Shown here: positions 22,024-30,142 of the stretch, in pieces
Layout of the letters: every line of letters begins with the position of its first letter
How positions within the stretch are numbered: the stretch's first letter is position 1
DNA from: a virus
DNA length: 30,448 bases
IMG/VR virus record: IMGVR_UViG_3300034375_008720
Span: 1-30,448 of that record
Direction: 5' to 3' (one strand)
Notes under the pieces: generated by a model
The model's input: only the letters and a program-made list of their open reading frames with translations
The model's database searches: none
Told to the model about the DNA's origin: nothing
Translations under genes and position numbers: made by a program

Positions 22024-22518
22024 CTACGATGGGCCAGTATAGGTAATGGCTCCCAATACCTCGCAGTTGAACGTGGCAGTAAAGGGATCACCCTCTGCAA
22101 AATCCCACGAGGTGAGGCGCAGGCCTGTGCACACCACAGTGTGGTCTGTGTCATCAGAGTGATCTGTGCCCTCGATCGTGAACGTGCCTTTTAAATTGTA
22201 GTGTTCACAAGTCGACAACTGCTTGACCCAGCTGCTAAAAGCACCTGCCTGCTCGAAGGCATCGATCACAGTGCCATCAGTGCCGTCCGTAAAGCTGGTG
22301 AACACCACCTGAAAAGAAAACGAGGGGATCCCATCATTGCCCTTTCTGGTGTAAATCCGGCTGCCACGGTTAAAAACGTGGATCGCCTCTGTTTGCGTAT
22401 TGGTGAACGCCACAGCGTTGCTGTACTGCACGGTGTAGCTGTTCGCGGTAGGGGTGGTGCCATCCTCGAGAGTCAGGCTGCCATCCCTTGGCACCTTTGG
22501 CACTGCGCTTTCAGCCAT
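22024..22518 (-). CDS. Major tail tube protein (164 aa)
   Basis: Tail tube proteins stack as hexamers to form the siphovirus tail. The sequence is beta-rich with a typical mid part FSFQVVFTSFTDGTDG, and ends with a strand pair (VVCTGLRLTSWDFAEGDP, then FTATFNCEVLGAITYTG). This resembles the C-terminus of the lambda gpV/SPP1-type tube fold. Start: ATG 22518 with AAAGGGGC upstream; the frame extends two codons further. It overlaps the end of the gp10-like gene. It is followed by the G chaperone gene, as in other siphoviruses. Confidence 0.78.
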   Translation of the reverse strand: MAESAVPKVPRDGSLTLEDGTTPTANSYTVQYSNAVAFTNTQTEAIHVFNRGSRIYTRKGNDGIPSFSFQVVFTSFTDGTDGTVIDAFEQAGAFSSWVKQLSTCEHYNLKGTFTIEGTDHSDDTDHTVVCTGLRLTSWDFAEGDPFTATFNCEVLGAITYTGPS

Positions 22519-22846
22519 CGTCAAGCCCCTTTAGCATTGAGGCTGGCAGCAAGTCTGCCAGGCGCTCTGAGAGATTATCGGCAGTCTGCCGTAAGTTTGA
22601 CTGCAGGATCGGACTGCCAGTCTTTATGAACCCTGTATATCGTACCTCGTTCACTATTGTGAAACCAATAGGCAGCAGGTCAATATGCCAAGCCCGCTTG
22701 CTTTTGCCTGTTTTCACTGGCCAGCTGCTGTAGAGGCTAGCGTGCAGATCAGTGCCTGCCTGCTGAACCTCTGATACGATCAGATCCATGGGCAGCAGGT
22801 CTACCACCCTGCGCGGCACATCGATCTCTAGATCAAAGGCAAACAT
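22511..22846 (-). CDS. HK97 gp10-like head-tail/tail completion protein (111 aa)
   Basis: The central motif SSWPVKTGKSKRAWHIDLL followed by GFTIVNEVRYTGFI matches the gp10-like family (P-x-x-TG-x-(L/S)-x-x-S/A-W ... N-x-x-Y-A/T-x-(Y/F)). These proteins sit at the head-tail joint or tail terminator. The ATG at 22846 has only a weak AGAG ahead and forms CATG with the ATG of the KTSC gene on the other strand. Its stop overlaps the tail tube start. Confidence 0.68.
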   Translation of the reverse strand: MFAFDLEIDVPRRVVDLLPMDLIVSEVQQAGTDLHASLYSSWPVKTGKSKRAWHIDLLPIGFTIVNEVRYTGFIKTGSPILQSNLRQTADNLSERLADLLPASMLKGLDDG

Positions 22847-23222
22847 GCACAGCTCTGACTGGTGGCAGCCATCTAGTTTCTTTGGCGATCACGATAGTGG
22901 CAGCCTCGATGCTCGAGCGTTCACCGGGCTGGCAGTGCTGCGCGAGGCGCTGCAGAGGGCAGCAGATGCGCAGCGGCAGCAAGATGCGCAGCGCCAGCAA
23001 GACGTGCCAGTCACTACCCTTTACATCGGCAGCAGTGCGCTGGATACTGCGCGCTATGATCCTGACTCTGCCTCGCTGCAGCTGGGCTTTGACAGCGGGC
23101 ATGTGTACCAGTTTTTTGGGGTGCCGCCTGCTGCCTGGGATAGTTTTCGCAGGGCTGGAAGTTACGGGCAGCACTTCAACAGCCAGATCCGCAACCGATA
23201 TACCTACCGCCGGATCCGCTAA
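22845..23222 (+). CDS. KTSC-domain protein, encoded antisense within the late operon (125 aa)
   Basis: The C-terminal 68 residues match the KTSC domain. SSALDTARYDPDSASLQLGF is followed by SGHVYQFFGVP, then SYGQHFNSQIRNRYTYRRIR. The family's S-S-x-I/L-x-x-x-x-Y-(D/E)-P, VY-x(Y/F)-F-V-P, and FN-x-x-I-(R/K)-x-x-Y-x-Y-x-(R/K)-(I/V) positions are all there. KTSC domains occur in phage and bacterial proteins and are thought to bind nucleic acid; the function is not settled. I chose ATG 22845, with AAAGG six bases ahead, at MHSSDWW. The first 55 residues hold an 18-base tandem repeat (QRQQDAQRQQD). The gene runs against the late genes, and the opposing frame 22833-23279 is a shadow. Confidence 0.85.
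   Translation: MHSSDWWQPSSFFGDHDSGSLDARAFTGLAVLREALQRAADAQRQQDAQRQQDVPVTTLYIGSSALDTARYDPDSASLQLGFDSGHVYQFFGVPPAAWDSFRRAGSYGQHFNSQIRNRYTYRRIR
22964..22999. repeat. Two tandem 18-base units inside the KTSC gene
   Basis: Unit one is 22964-22981 and unit two is 22982-22999, with one mismatch (22976 G versus 22994 C). Translated, the pair gives the repeated QRQQD before the KTSC domain. A short slipped-strand duplication explains it. Confidence 0.85.
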
Positions 23223-23224
23223 CA

Positions 23225-23674
23225 TCAGCCCAGCTCTGCAAAGCGAGACAGCGTAAAAGTCTGCACGAGCACCAGCCACTCTGCACTGGCTGGGTGGCGC
23301 ACTGGCCCGGTGCTGCCTGTGTAAACCACTCGCCTGGTGTCGATACCGCCCCAGGCAGTAGCAGTTAGCGCGATCCGTATCGCGCGCCCTCGAGCTAGCA
23401 GCGCATCCCTGCCAGTCAGCTGATCGCGCGGATCTACTTTGTAGGCAGTCTGCAGCTCGATGGTATCGAGCACACGCACTACACCCTGCAGCCTGGTGGG
23501 GTACTCCCCTAGTACCTCGTCACTGATCCGCAGCACCGCAGTGCCCAGGTGCGCGAGGCCTCGCGGATCTGCCGTCACAGCGTCGATCTGCTGGCTGATG
23601 TGGATCCCAGCGATCTCTGCCTGCAGTCGGGCCTGGATGGCCTGCAGCAGTGACTCTGCAGTCGCAGTGCTCAC
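23225..23674 (-). CDS. Tail completion/terminator-like protein (149 aa)
   Basis: The order after the connector and before gp10-like and tail tube genes fits a tail completion or terminator protein. The N-terminal helix (TAESLLQAIQARLQAEIAG) and a strand-rich middle and end (GRAIRIALTATAWGG; AEWLVLVQTFTLSRF) fit that fold class. I chose the GTG at 23674 because it overlaps the upstream stop (GTGA), with GGTGG ahead. The antisense KTSC gene ends three bases beyond its stop. Confidence 0.5.
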   Translation of the reverse strand: MSTATAESLLQAIQARLQAEIAGIHISQQIDAVTADPRGLAHLGTAVLRISDEVLGEYPTRLQGVVRVLDTIELQTAYKVDPRDQLTGRDALLARGRAIRIALTATAWGGIDTRRVVYTGSTGPVRHPASAEWLVLVQTFTLSRFAELG

Positions 23675-24393
23675 AGATACCACCGCTTGCGACTGGTCAG
23701 CATGACCACAGGCACACCACCTCTGCGCTCGTCAGTGTCGATCGTGCCGTCCTCGTCATGATCATAGGTCAGCACCACTGTAGACCACTCGCGATCCCAG
23801 GCCTCTGCATAGTGGGCTGCTAGCTCTGCATGCCTGCCGTCACCCACTGCGTGTGCGTCATCGCGATAGATCAGCTCGAGCGCTTTGTATCTGTGCGCAT
23901 CTGCCAGAGCCCACGGATCGAGCACCAGATCAGGCCTGTTCCCCCGCTTGATCAGCTCTCGCCGCACCATGACATCAGCAGCTCTGATGTAGGCATCCAG
24001 ATCCACAGTCGCTGCTGTCTCGCGCGATGCCAGATCCGGGTGCAGCTCTGTCAAGTCAGACTGCACCACCACATGCCTGTATGGCCTGCGCACTAGATAG
24101 GCTGCCCGCTGGAATTGGTAAGTGACACCACTCACCACCATTGACCAGACCACTAGGTAGTCAGACGATAGACTGCGCCCATCAGTAGCCGCTGCAGCCA
24201 CTGTGTAGGTGCTCGAGGCACCAGCAGACACTGCAGCCCCTGTGATGATCTGCTGACTGCCAGCGTACACATCGACAGTGCCAGAGGCGGGGGTGATAGT
24301 TGCCCCTGTGGTGTCCTCTGTGATCACCAGCGTGAGGGTGGTGTCCACCCCTCGCTGGATCTCATCAGGTACTCTGGCAGCCGCGATTAGCAT
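23671..24393 (-). CDS. Head-tail connector/adaptor candidate with an EF-hand-like loop (240 aa)
   Basis: The N-terminal half (1-105) is beta-rich (TLTLVITEDTTGATITPASG and similar). The C-terminal half is helical (AYIRAADVMVRRELIKRG; ALADAHRYKALELIYRD), as in gp6-like connectors. Residues 211-222 read DHDEDGTIDTDE, an exact D-x-D-x-D-G-x-I-x-x-x-E calcium-loop pattern. It could bind calcium at the head-tail joint or be coincidence. The ATG shares its A with the preceding stop (TGATG); the end overlaps the next gene by four bases. Confidence 0.5.
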   Translation of the reverse strand: MLIAAARVPDEIQRGVDTTLTLVITEDTTGATITPASGTVDVYAGSQQIITGAAVSAGASSTYTVAAAATDGRSLSSDYLVVWSMVVSGVTYQFQRAAYLVRRPYRHVVVQSDLTELHPDLASRETAATVDLDAYIRAADVMVRRELIKRGNRPDLVLDPWALADAHRYKALELIYRDDAHAVGDGRHAELAAHYAEAWDREWSTVVLTYDHDEDGTIDTDERRGGVPVVMLTSRKRWYL

Positions 24394-24818
24394 CAGACCA
24401 CCAGATAGACCAGATGCACCTGCACAGCGCCGCTATCCAGATCCGTAGCAGAGCCACTGCCCAGGTTGGCACCAGTGGCGGTGAACTTGGCAGCCACGGT
24501 CATGCCAGACCACATTTCAGTGCTGCCAACAGCTACATTCTGCACTAGGCCAGTGACGGCGAACATATCGACGCCATCGACCACTGCATCAGGGTCTGCC
24601 GTATCGCCCACTTCGATGGTGAGTGCGCTGATCGAGCCTGCATCCGTCGCTGCTGCAGTGACATTGATGTAAGCAGCCAGCCCCACAGCCCCTGCAGGCA
24701 GGGTGGTGAGATCGAGGCTCTGTGTCGTGCTCGCATCGATCAGCTCTGTGTAGTCAATCGACCACTGCTCGTGAATGATGTTCGAGCCGATCGCGCGCTT
24801 CTGCATCTTTGTGGGCAT
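24393..24818 (-). CDS. Head decoration or minor structural protein candidate (141 aa)
   Basis: Beta-rich, low in charge, with Ser/Thr/Ala-rich strands (YINVTAAATDAGSISALTIEV; GSATDLDSGAVQVHLVYLVV). The start is ATG 24818 with AGAGGT upstream, three bases after the small basic gene. Location between the MCP and the connector genes suggests a capsid decoration or head fiber. No specific family is recognised. Confidence 0.45.
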   Translation of the reverse strand: MPTKMQKRAIGSNIIHEQWSIDYTELIDASTTQSLDLTTLPAGAVGLAAYINVTAAATDAGSISALTIEVGDTADPDAVVDGVDMFAVTGLVQNVAVGSTEMWSGMTVAAKFTATGANLGSGSATDLDSGAVQVHLVYLVV

Positions 24819-24820
24819 TG

Positions 24821-24979
24821 TTACCTCTGTTTCCTGTCATGTTTTCGCGCGATCTCTCGCGCCAGATCCATCACACTGTCATGGCTGCGAGGCCTGCCCT
24901 GCCTGCGCGATTCATCTGCAAAGCGGCGAGCCATGCGATCGATCGCTGCCCGTTTCTCTGCCTCGCTGTGCTTGCTCAT
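24821..24979 (-). CDS. Small basic protein (52 aa)
   Basis: Very basic and helical: MSKHSEAEKRAAIDRMARRF then DESRRQGRPRSHDSVMDLARE and a RKHDRKQR end. ATG at 24979 overlaps the preceding stop (ATGA), and it ends two bases before the next start. Too short for a family. A head-internal DNA-contacting or scaffold-linked role is conceivable; no evidence beyond composition. Confidence 0.55.
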   Translation of the reverse strand: MSKHSEAEKRAAIDRMARRFADESRRQGRPRSHDSVMDLAREIARKHDRKQR

Positions 24980-25665
24980 GCCTTCCGCCTGGTGCGCCTG
25001 CTGGGGCTGGCAGTGGGCTGTGCAGAGGGCTGTGCATAGGCCTGCGCCTTCATCCCTGCCAGCTGCTGCTGCAGCGCCTCGATCTGGGTCTGCACATGGG
25101 GCAGATGCGCGCGCCCCTCGAGCCGGGAGATCTGGTTAGCGACGGTGGCGATCTGGCCTTCGATTACCTCTGGAGGTGGCAGTGGCACTACACCATCGCG
25201 CACCAGCTGCCTGCGCCACTGCAGGTAGCCCAGATCATCGAAGCGAGGGGCCACCCTGCCGATCCCTACCTTTACGTAGCTAGTCCACACATCGCAGAAG
25301 CGATCGCCTCGCCTGGTGCGGATCCGCTGCACATAGGACAGCCCATCAGGCCCATGATCAGGGCTGATCACGATCCAGCCCCGTTCCTGATACTCGCCCA
25401 GCGCCCTCCCCAGGCCACCAGCTCGAGCTGCTACCCCATTGACCCCAGGCCTGTGCCAGAAGTGCTTAAGGCGCGGCACCCATTCATAGCGCACCTGCCT
25501 GTCTGCCTCTGGCACTCCAAAGGCCTGCAGGTCTACGCACTCCCAGCTGCCAGGGCTGTGGATGAAAGTAAACGGATGCCCGTTTGCTTCATCGCGGCCC
25601 AGATCGGGCAGCTGATCCTGGCGCTGCTCGCGCGTATCGTAGGTTTCACCTGTATAGACTGGCAT
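24976..25665 (-). CDS. Head-module protein of unknown function (229 aa)
   Basis: The ATG has a strong AAAAGGGAGG upstream. The sequence has a mixed N-terminal domain (1-150) with many Trp, Tyr and His, and a C-terminal helical tail (about 155-229) with QIATVANQISRLEGR and a coiled-coil-like QIEALQQQLAGMKAQ, ending in a basic RRTRRKA. It is translated right after the capsid gene. I do not recognise a family; it could be a head accessory or internal protein. Confidence 0.5.
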   Translation of the reverse strand: MPVYTGETYDTREQRQDQLPDLGRDEANGHPFTFIHSPGSWECVDLQAFGVPEADRQVRYEWVPRLKHFWHRPGVNGVAARAGGLGRALGEYQERGWIVISPDHGPDGLSYVQRIRTRRGDRFCDVWTSYVKVGIGRVAPRFDDLGYLQWRRQLVRDGVVPLPPPEVIEGQIATVANQISRLEGRAHLPHVQTQIEALQQQLAGMKAQAYAQPSAQPTASPSRRTRRKA

Positions 25666-25774
25666 GTGTTTTCCTCCCTTTTATCAGGCCACCTGCGACC
25701 GGATAGGCAGGAAAAAGGGAGTGAACCCACAGATCCGGCCACAGGCGGCAAACTAGTGCAGCCCAGCCTGATGG

Positions 25775-26683
25775 CTAGGCGTCAGTGACGATCCCTACCC
25801 CGCGCGCATCCTCGAGGATGGCCACACCAACATAGGCATGACCGATCACAGAGGTAGTACCTGCAGAGCTGTTGCGGTCGAATTCGACTGCATATTCATC
25901 TGCGCGAATGATGGTGCTACCGATCACGCTCTCGACAGTGCCGATCCGATAGCCCAGGCACCCAGCCCCCACCATCGCGCCATGCCGGTTCCCGCCTGCG
26001 CTATTGATCTTGCTGATCTTGTACACGTCCACGCCCAGGAATTGTCCAGCATATCCCTGGCCTTTGATTGAAAGCATGTCCATGGTGGCAGGGCTAAACT
26101 GCACTGCACCACCCTCTGCGCGCAGAGACTCGCGCAGATCGCTCAGCTGCACAGGATGCAGAATCGCACTGTACGGGCCAGGAACGTTATTCAGCTCAAG
26201 CTGGTACATCGCGGAAAAGAAGTCAGACACTGACATATCAGCCCCCGACGTGCCTACGTCCGTGCCCAGGTCGTCCACAGAGTCAGCCACGAGCTGATTG
26301 AACAACTGTTCATACTCGCCAGCCATCGATGCAGCCAGGCGCTCTGCACTGATCCCGCCGTTGCCCGTCAAAACGGCCAGATCGCTAATATCACGCCGGA
26401 TAGCGTGACGAGCAACAGCGACAGTGGCGCTGGCATCAGTCAGCGCAGTGGTGCTAACAGCCGTATCCTCTGCAGCAGTAGCAGAGAAAGCATCGTAGCC
26501 GTCAAGGCCTGCATACCGCTCCTTAAGGGTGTCAGTCAGTGCGCCATTCACGGAGCCCAGGAAAGTGACCACACCAGTACGCCGCAGGCTGGCCATATCG
26601 GCAAGCAGAACGCGCAGATTGGCCGCCAGGCTCGAGGCCAGGCGCAGGTCAGTTTCAAGGTTGCTATGCAGGATCGAAGTCAT
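25775..26683 (-). CDS. Major capsid protein (302 aa)
   Basis: The position after portal and scaffold-like genes, and the size, fit an HK97-fold capsid protein. The N-terminal helix (NLETDLRLASSLAANLRVL) is followed by a beta/helix part with YDAFSATAAEDTAVS. The middle (AERLAASMAGEYEQLFNQLV, about 110-130) is the long spine helix region. The C-terminus is strand-rich (EYAVEFDRNSSAGTTSVIG; GVAILEDARGVGIV). The ATG at 26683 has GAGG upstream. The gap to the next gene (25666-25774) holds an imperfect CCGGAT/ATCCGG dyad that could affect mRNA, but no clear terminator. Confidence 0.72.
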   Translation of the reverse strand: MTSILHSNLETDLRLASSLAANLRVLLADMASLRRTGVVTFLGSVNGALTDTLKERYAGLDGYDAFSATAAEDTAVSTTALTDASATVAVARHAIRRDISDLAVLTGNGGISAERLAASMAGEYEQLFNQLVADSVDDLGTDVGTSGADMSVSDFFSAMYQLELNNVPGPYSAILHPVQLSDLRESLRAEGGAVQFSPATMDMLSIKGQGYAGQFLGVDVYKISKINSAGGNRHGAMVGAGCLGYRIGTVESVIGSTIIRADEYAVEFDRNSSAGTTSVIGHAYVGVAILEDARGVGIVTDA

Positions 26684-26769
26684 GGGAGTGCCTCATGTGC
26701 AGGTGGTTTGGCTGCATACGATGGGTAACGCCCACGAGTCGATCGCCTATGTCTATGCAATACCACGCG

Positions 26770-27360
26770 CTATTTGAAAGCGCCAGATCGCAAGGCCTCG
26801 CGCAGCTGCTCGAGTGGCATGGTGGCCACATCAGCAGGGCTGTAGCTGGGTGGTGGGGCCACAGCCTGCAGACGCGCCCCAGCGTTGCTAGGTGGTGCAG
26901 GTGGCAGGGCAGCCACTGGTGCAGGCGCTGCTGGTGGGGCTGCCTGTGTCGCTGGTGCCGCTGGGGCCTCTGCAGGGGCTGCTGGTGCTGCCCACAGGCT
27001 AGCGAGGTGCCGATCCTCTCGAGCGCCAGCCTGTAGCCAGTCCGCAAAACTGGGTCGATCCTCGCCCAGTCGCTCATATCGCCAGCGCACTAGATCCTGA
27101 TCCTCTGCATCGAGCACCCCAGCGCGCATCAGATCCGCGCTCGTCTCGCTCTGCAGCACATAGGCCTGGTGCTCTGCCTGTGCTGCTGCCAGCTGTGCCT
27201 GCAGCTCTGTGGCCTGCGCCTCGAGCTTACCGGCTGCCTGTGCTGCCTCGCTAGCTGCCTCAAGCTGGGCCTGCAGCTCTTTGATCTGCTGGTTTTTACC
27301 ATTCAAACGCTCGCGAGGGATCACACCCTCGATCGCTGTCTCACAGTGTGGGCACTTCAT
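26770..27360 (-). CDS. Scaffold-like protein with N-terminal zinc pair (196 aa)
   Basis: MKCPHCETAI starts the protein, with one C-x-x-C pair that may bind zinc with a partner. Residues about 20-75 form a coiled coil (LNGKNQQIKELQAQL; ELQAQLAAAQAEH). A long Ala/Pro linker (about 125-165) and a short helical end (MPLEQLREALRSGAFK) follow. Coiled coil, low-complexity linker and location between portal and capsid suggest a scaffold that guides head assembly. ATG at 27360 has AAAGGGAG upstream; a GTG two codons earlier is less likely. Confidence 0.6.
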   Translation of the reverse strand: MKCPHCETAIEGVIPRERLNGKNQQIKELQAQLEAASEAAQAAGKLEAQATELQAQLAAAQAEHQAYVLQSETSADLMRAGVLDAEDQDLVRWRYERLGEDRPSFADWLQAGAREDRHLASLWAAPAAPAEAPAAPATQAAPPAAPAPVAALPPAPPSNAGARLQAVAPPPSYSPADVATMPLEQLREALRSGAFK

Positions 27361-27381
27361 GTGCACTCCCTTTGTCTAGTC

Positions 27382-28782
27382 TTACTGGCCTGTGCCGTAT
27401 CGGATCCGGTCCTGCCTGATGATCTCGAGGCGCTGCCTGGCCTGCTCCTCTGTGATGCCTTCCAGCTCTGCCAGAAACTGCACCACAGAGCCTGTGCCCA
27501 GCTCTGCGCGGATCCGGTACTCCTCTGTGCGCGCTCTGCGCTCGTCTACTGACAGAGGCAGGGGCTGATAGGCGATCTGGTAGCCATCCTCTGCCACTGC
27601 AGGCTGATCAGAGTAGCGATTGTGCAGGATGGCAGCGAGGCGCATTAGTTGACGGTCAGCCTCTGCAAAGTGAACGGCATATTTAGCCTGCGCGGCTCTT
27701 TTTCCGCTGTTTGCGATTAGCAGCGCATAGCCTGATCGCGCATCTGCATGGGTGCGCTGAATATCATGCGGCCCAATGTCAAACTCGCTCGCGATGTTCG
27801 CACTGTAGGCCTGGATCGCCTGCATGACACTGACCGGATCCCCGCCTGGCTGAAACTGGCCCAGCGTGACCGGCTGATCGGGGTTGGCTGCCTCCATGAT
27901 CAGCAGCGATGCAGGATCTGTAGGTATATACGTCGCGTTCTCGTCTTTGCTCGGGTCTGCTGCCAGCCCTGCAGGCCTTGCATTGATCGCATACCGCTGC
28001 GGATACCCACAGTCAAAGACTATGTGCCGCCAGTAGGAAAACAAAACGGCGACTGTCAGAGCGCCGTTCACAAGCTCTCTGCCCTCGAACGCATCGAACA
28101 GCTTGCCCGTATTGGCAGCGTGTGTCAGGACATAGGGCAGCACTGGCTGGCCTGCGCTGTCGCGGTACGGGTACGCATCGCCACTGTACGACTGCCCAAG
28201 ATAGTGCGCAGTCAGATCCTGCTGCCCGTCTGCCGTCTCGATCCTATAGACGGGATCCCCATCCCTTACGGACAGCACATCGCGTGTGAGAATATCTGCA
28301 CCCTCGAGCACCCTGGGGCGGTACTCGATCACGGTGTGTGGGGTGGCTGGGTCATCTGGGCTGCTCTCTGCAGTCACCAGATCCGGCGACACCACACGCA
28401 CCTGCAGCTGCCCCTGGTGCCAGTCCAGCCGGCGGAAACACTCACGCAGCCCGATCACTAGCCTTTGGAAGTATGGCCCCAGCGTCCACACCCCTGCCTG
28501 CTCTGTCAGGCCTCGCATCGCCTGCGCGCTGGCCTGATCTGGGTGGCTGATGATGGGTGCACGATCGTAGATCACAGCCAGCTGGCTGACCACAGATCGG
28601 AATGGATTAGCCGTCAAGTCAGGGCGGCCCCATGCTGCCAGCTGCTCTGCAGAGATAAACTGCGCCATCTGATCGATCAGATCTTGCTCCCACACACCCT
28701 CGAGCATGCGCCTGCGCTTTGCACTTTCCTGCATGCGAGCGCGATCGCTCATGCTTACATCACGCACATAGTGTGTGGGCAT
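27382..28782 (-). CDS. Portal protein (466 aa)
   Basis: Portal rings thread DNA into the head. The gene directly follows the large terminase (one base between stop and start region) and precedes scaffold and capsid genes, the standard order. The N-terminal part includes ANPFRSVVSQLAVIYDRAPII (about 58-78), as in SPP1 gp6-like portals. A middle helix with LMRLAAILHNRYS (about 392-404) and a long C-terminal helix (ERRARTEEYRIRAELG) follow. Size fits the SPP1/Mu-type portal (about 470-500). The ATG (MPTHYV) follows GAGG in the end of the terminase gene. Confidence 0.8.
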   Translation of the reverse strand: MPTHYVRDVSMSDRARMQESAKRRRMLEGVWEQDLIDQMAQFISAEQLAAWGRPDLTANPFRSVVSQLAVIYDRAPIISHPDQASAQAMRGLTEQAGVWTLGPYFQRLVIGLRECFRRLDWHQGQLQVRVVSPDLVTAESSPDDPATPHTVIEYRPRVLEGADILTRDVLSVRDGDPVYRIETADGQQDLTAHYLGQSYSGDAYPYRDSAGQPVLPYVLTHAANTGKLFDAFEGRELVNGALTVAVLFSYWRHIVFDCGYPQRYAINARPAGLAADPSKDENATYIPTDPASLLIMEAANPDQPVTLGQFQPGGDPVSVMQAIQAYSANIASEFDIGPHDIQRTHADARSGYALLIANSGKRAAQAKYAVHFAEADRQLMRLAAILHNRYSDQPAVAEDGYQIAYQPLPLSVDERRARTEEYRIRAELGTGSVVQFLAELEGITEEQARQRLEIIRQDRIRYGTGQ

Positions 28783-28783
28783 C

Positions 28784-30142
28784 CTAGAACCTCAAGCCTG
28801 CATAGTATGGGCGATCTGCGAGTATGCTTAACACACCATAGCGCAAGGCATCTGCTGCATGCGAGAGCTGCCCATCCTCGCCAGTTTTGCCACCTTTCCA
28901 ATGGCGCAGCGTCTTAATGGTTGCACTGCAGCGAGGGTGGATGAACAGTTCTCGCCGCTTCATGGAGCCATTGATCACCCTGTGGCCCCAGTCGCGATCC
29001 TTTGTCGCATTCTGCAGGCGGAATGGTGGGGATCTGCGCTTCAGCTGCCTAGCCACCTCGCTAGACAGCAGATCATTAATTCGCCAGTTTCCGCGCCTGT
29101 TAGTGTCGCCTACTGCGATCTTTACATCACTGGCTCTGAAGCCCTGACGCTGCAGCATGGCGATGATCCCAGCTGCATGCTGCACCTCGCTGTCCCCATC
29201 CTGGCTGATATGCTCGTCGACTACCCACACATGCCTGCCTGCCTGGGGTGCCCAGCTCGAGGCGCGCGAGGTGCCACCACCCCACAGCATCAGCAGTGCC
29301 ACTGTGTTGCTGCCTACCTCGCCATGATCGATTGACAGCGCCAGCTGTACGTCAGTGCCTGCAGGGATGGCCTGCGCGTCTACGTTGTGTTCGCTGAACC
29401 CGGTATACCAGCGCTCTGTGGTGACCCCATCCCAGGCCCCATGCGCCCTCTGCTGTTTCTCCCAGGGGCTGCTGTCGAGCACCTCTAGCCAGCCCTGCAC
29501 CTGCTCTGCTGTGTACCAGGGGCAGTTTGCATGGCTAAACTCTGCAACGTATTCGACCCAGGGGCTGCCTGGTGCCTCGATCAGCTCGCGCAACCACTGC
29601 ACAGGCCTGCCCACTGGGGTCAGGCAAATGTTGACCACACCCTGCCTGCTCATCGTCCTGGCCATGCTTTCCATGAAAATATGCGCAGGTGGTGGCTCAT
29701 CGAGGATCACTAGGTCTAGTTCATCACCAGCCCATGACGTAGGATGATCCTCAAAGCTGCGCAGCTGGATCTGACTGCCATTCTTCAGCCTGATCGTCGG
29801 CTGGTTCCACCCTCGCCCCGGCGTGTAGTAGCTGCTGGGGTGCGTATGGGCAGGCTCGAGGAAGTCAGCGAGATATCGGCCCACCACATCCTGCACTTGC
29901 CTGCGCGATGGGCCACCCACTCTGCAGCGCAGGCCTTGCACGCTGGCTGCCCACTTGGCTGCCTTGAACACTGCATGCCTGGTCTTGCCTACGCGGTTGG
30001 CAGCCCTCACGCAGATGAAGCGATCATCGAAGTTATCGCAGAAGTCGGCGAGCGCAGGTGATGGGCGAAACGTCAGCAGCGGGTGTGCCCTGGCCACCTC
30101 TGCCAGCCTGGCAGCTGCTCGAGCTGTGCGCGGATCGATCAC
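28784..30142 (-). CDS. terL: Terminase large subunit (452 aa)
   Basis: The large terminase is the ATP-driven packaging motor and the nuclease that cuts concatemers. The Walker A-like motif RAANRVGKT is at residues 46-54. The Walker B strand LDLVILDE is at 142-149. The coupling motif LTPVGRP is near 174-180. The nuclease domain shows LSIDHGEVGSNT, with Asp272 as a likely metal ligand. A late HAADALRYG (428-436), with Asp431, is the usual third acidic motif. The GTG start overlaps the stop of the ribbon-helix-helix gene (GTGA). Domain order and length match phage TerL proteins. If the genome is circular the small subunit candidate lies upstream. Confidence 0.92.
   Translation of the reverse strand: MIDPRTARAAARLAEVARAHPLLTFRPSPALADFCDNFDDRFICVRAANRVGKTRHAVFKAAKWAASVQGLRCRVGGPSRRQVQDVVGRYLADFLEPAHTHPSSYYTPGRGWNQPTIRLKNGSQIQLRSFEDHPTSWAGDELDLVILDEPPPAHIFMESMARTMSRQGVVNICLTPVGRPVQWLRELIEAPGSPWVEYVAEFSHANCPWYTAEQVQGWLEVLDSSPWEKQQRAHGAWDGVTTERWYTGFSEHNVDAQAIPAGTDVQLALSIDHGEVGSNTVALLMLWGGGTSRASSWAPQAGRHVWVVDEHISQDGDSEVQHAAGIIAMLQRQGFRASDVKIAVGDTNRRGNWRINDLLSSEVARQLKRRSPPFRLQNATKDRDWGHRVINGSMKRRELFIHPRCSATIKTLRHWKGGKTGEDGQLSHAADALRYGVLSILADRPYYAGLRF

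Noticed and set aside
22833-23279. Open frame on the minus strand opposite the KTSC gene
   Set aside because: The plus-strand frame matches the KTSC domain over most of its length, so the minus frame is a shadow.
25296-25310. GCGATCGC (HIP1-like, typical of cyanobacteria) near here and near 28740
   Set aside because: Only a couple of copies were noticed, which is not enough to point to a cyanobacterial host.
25666-25774. Possible terminator after the capsid gene
   Set aside because: Only an imperfect CCGGAT/ATCCGG pair with a long loop is seen; no U-tract follows.
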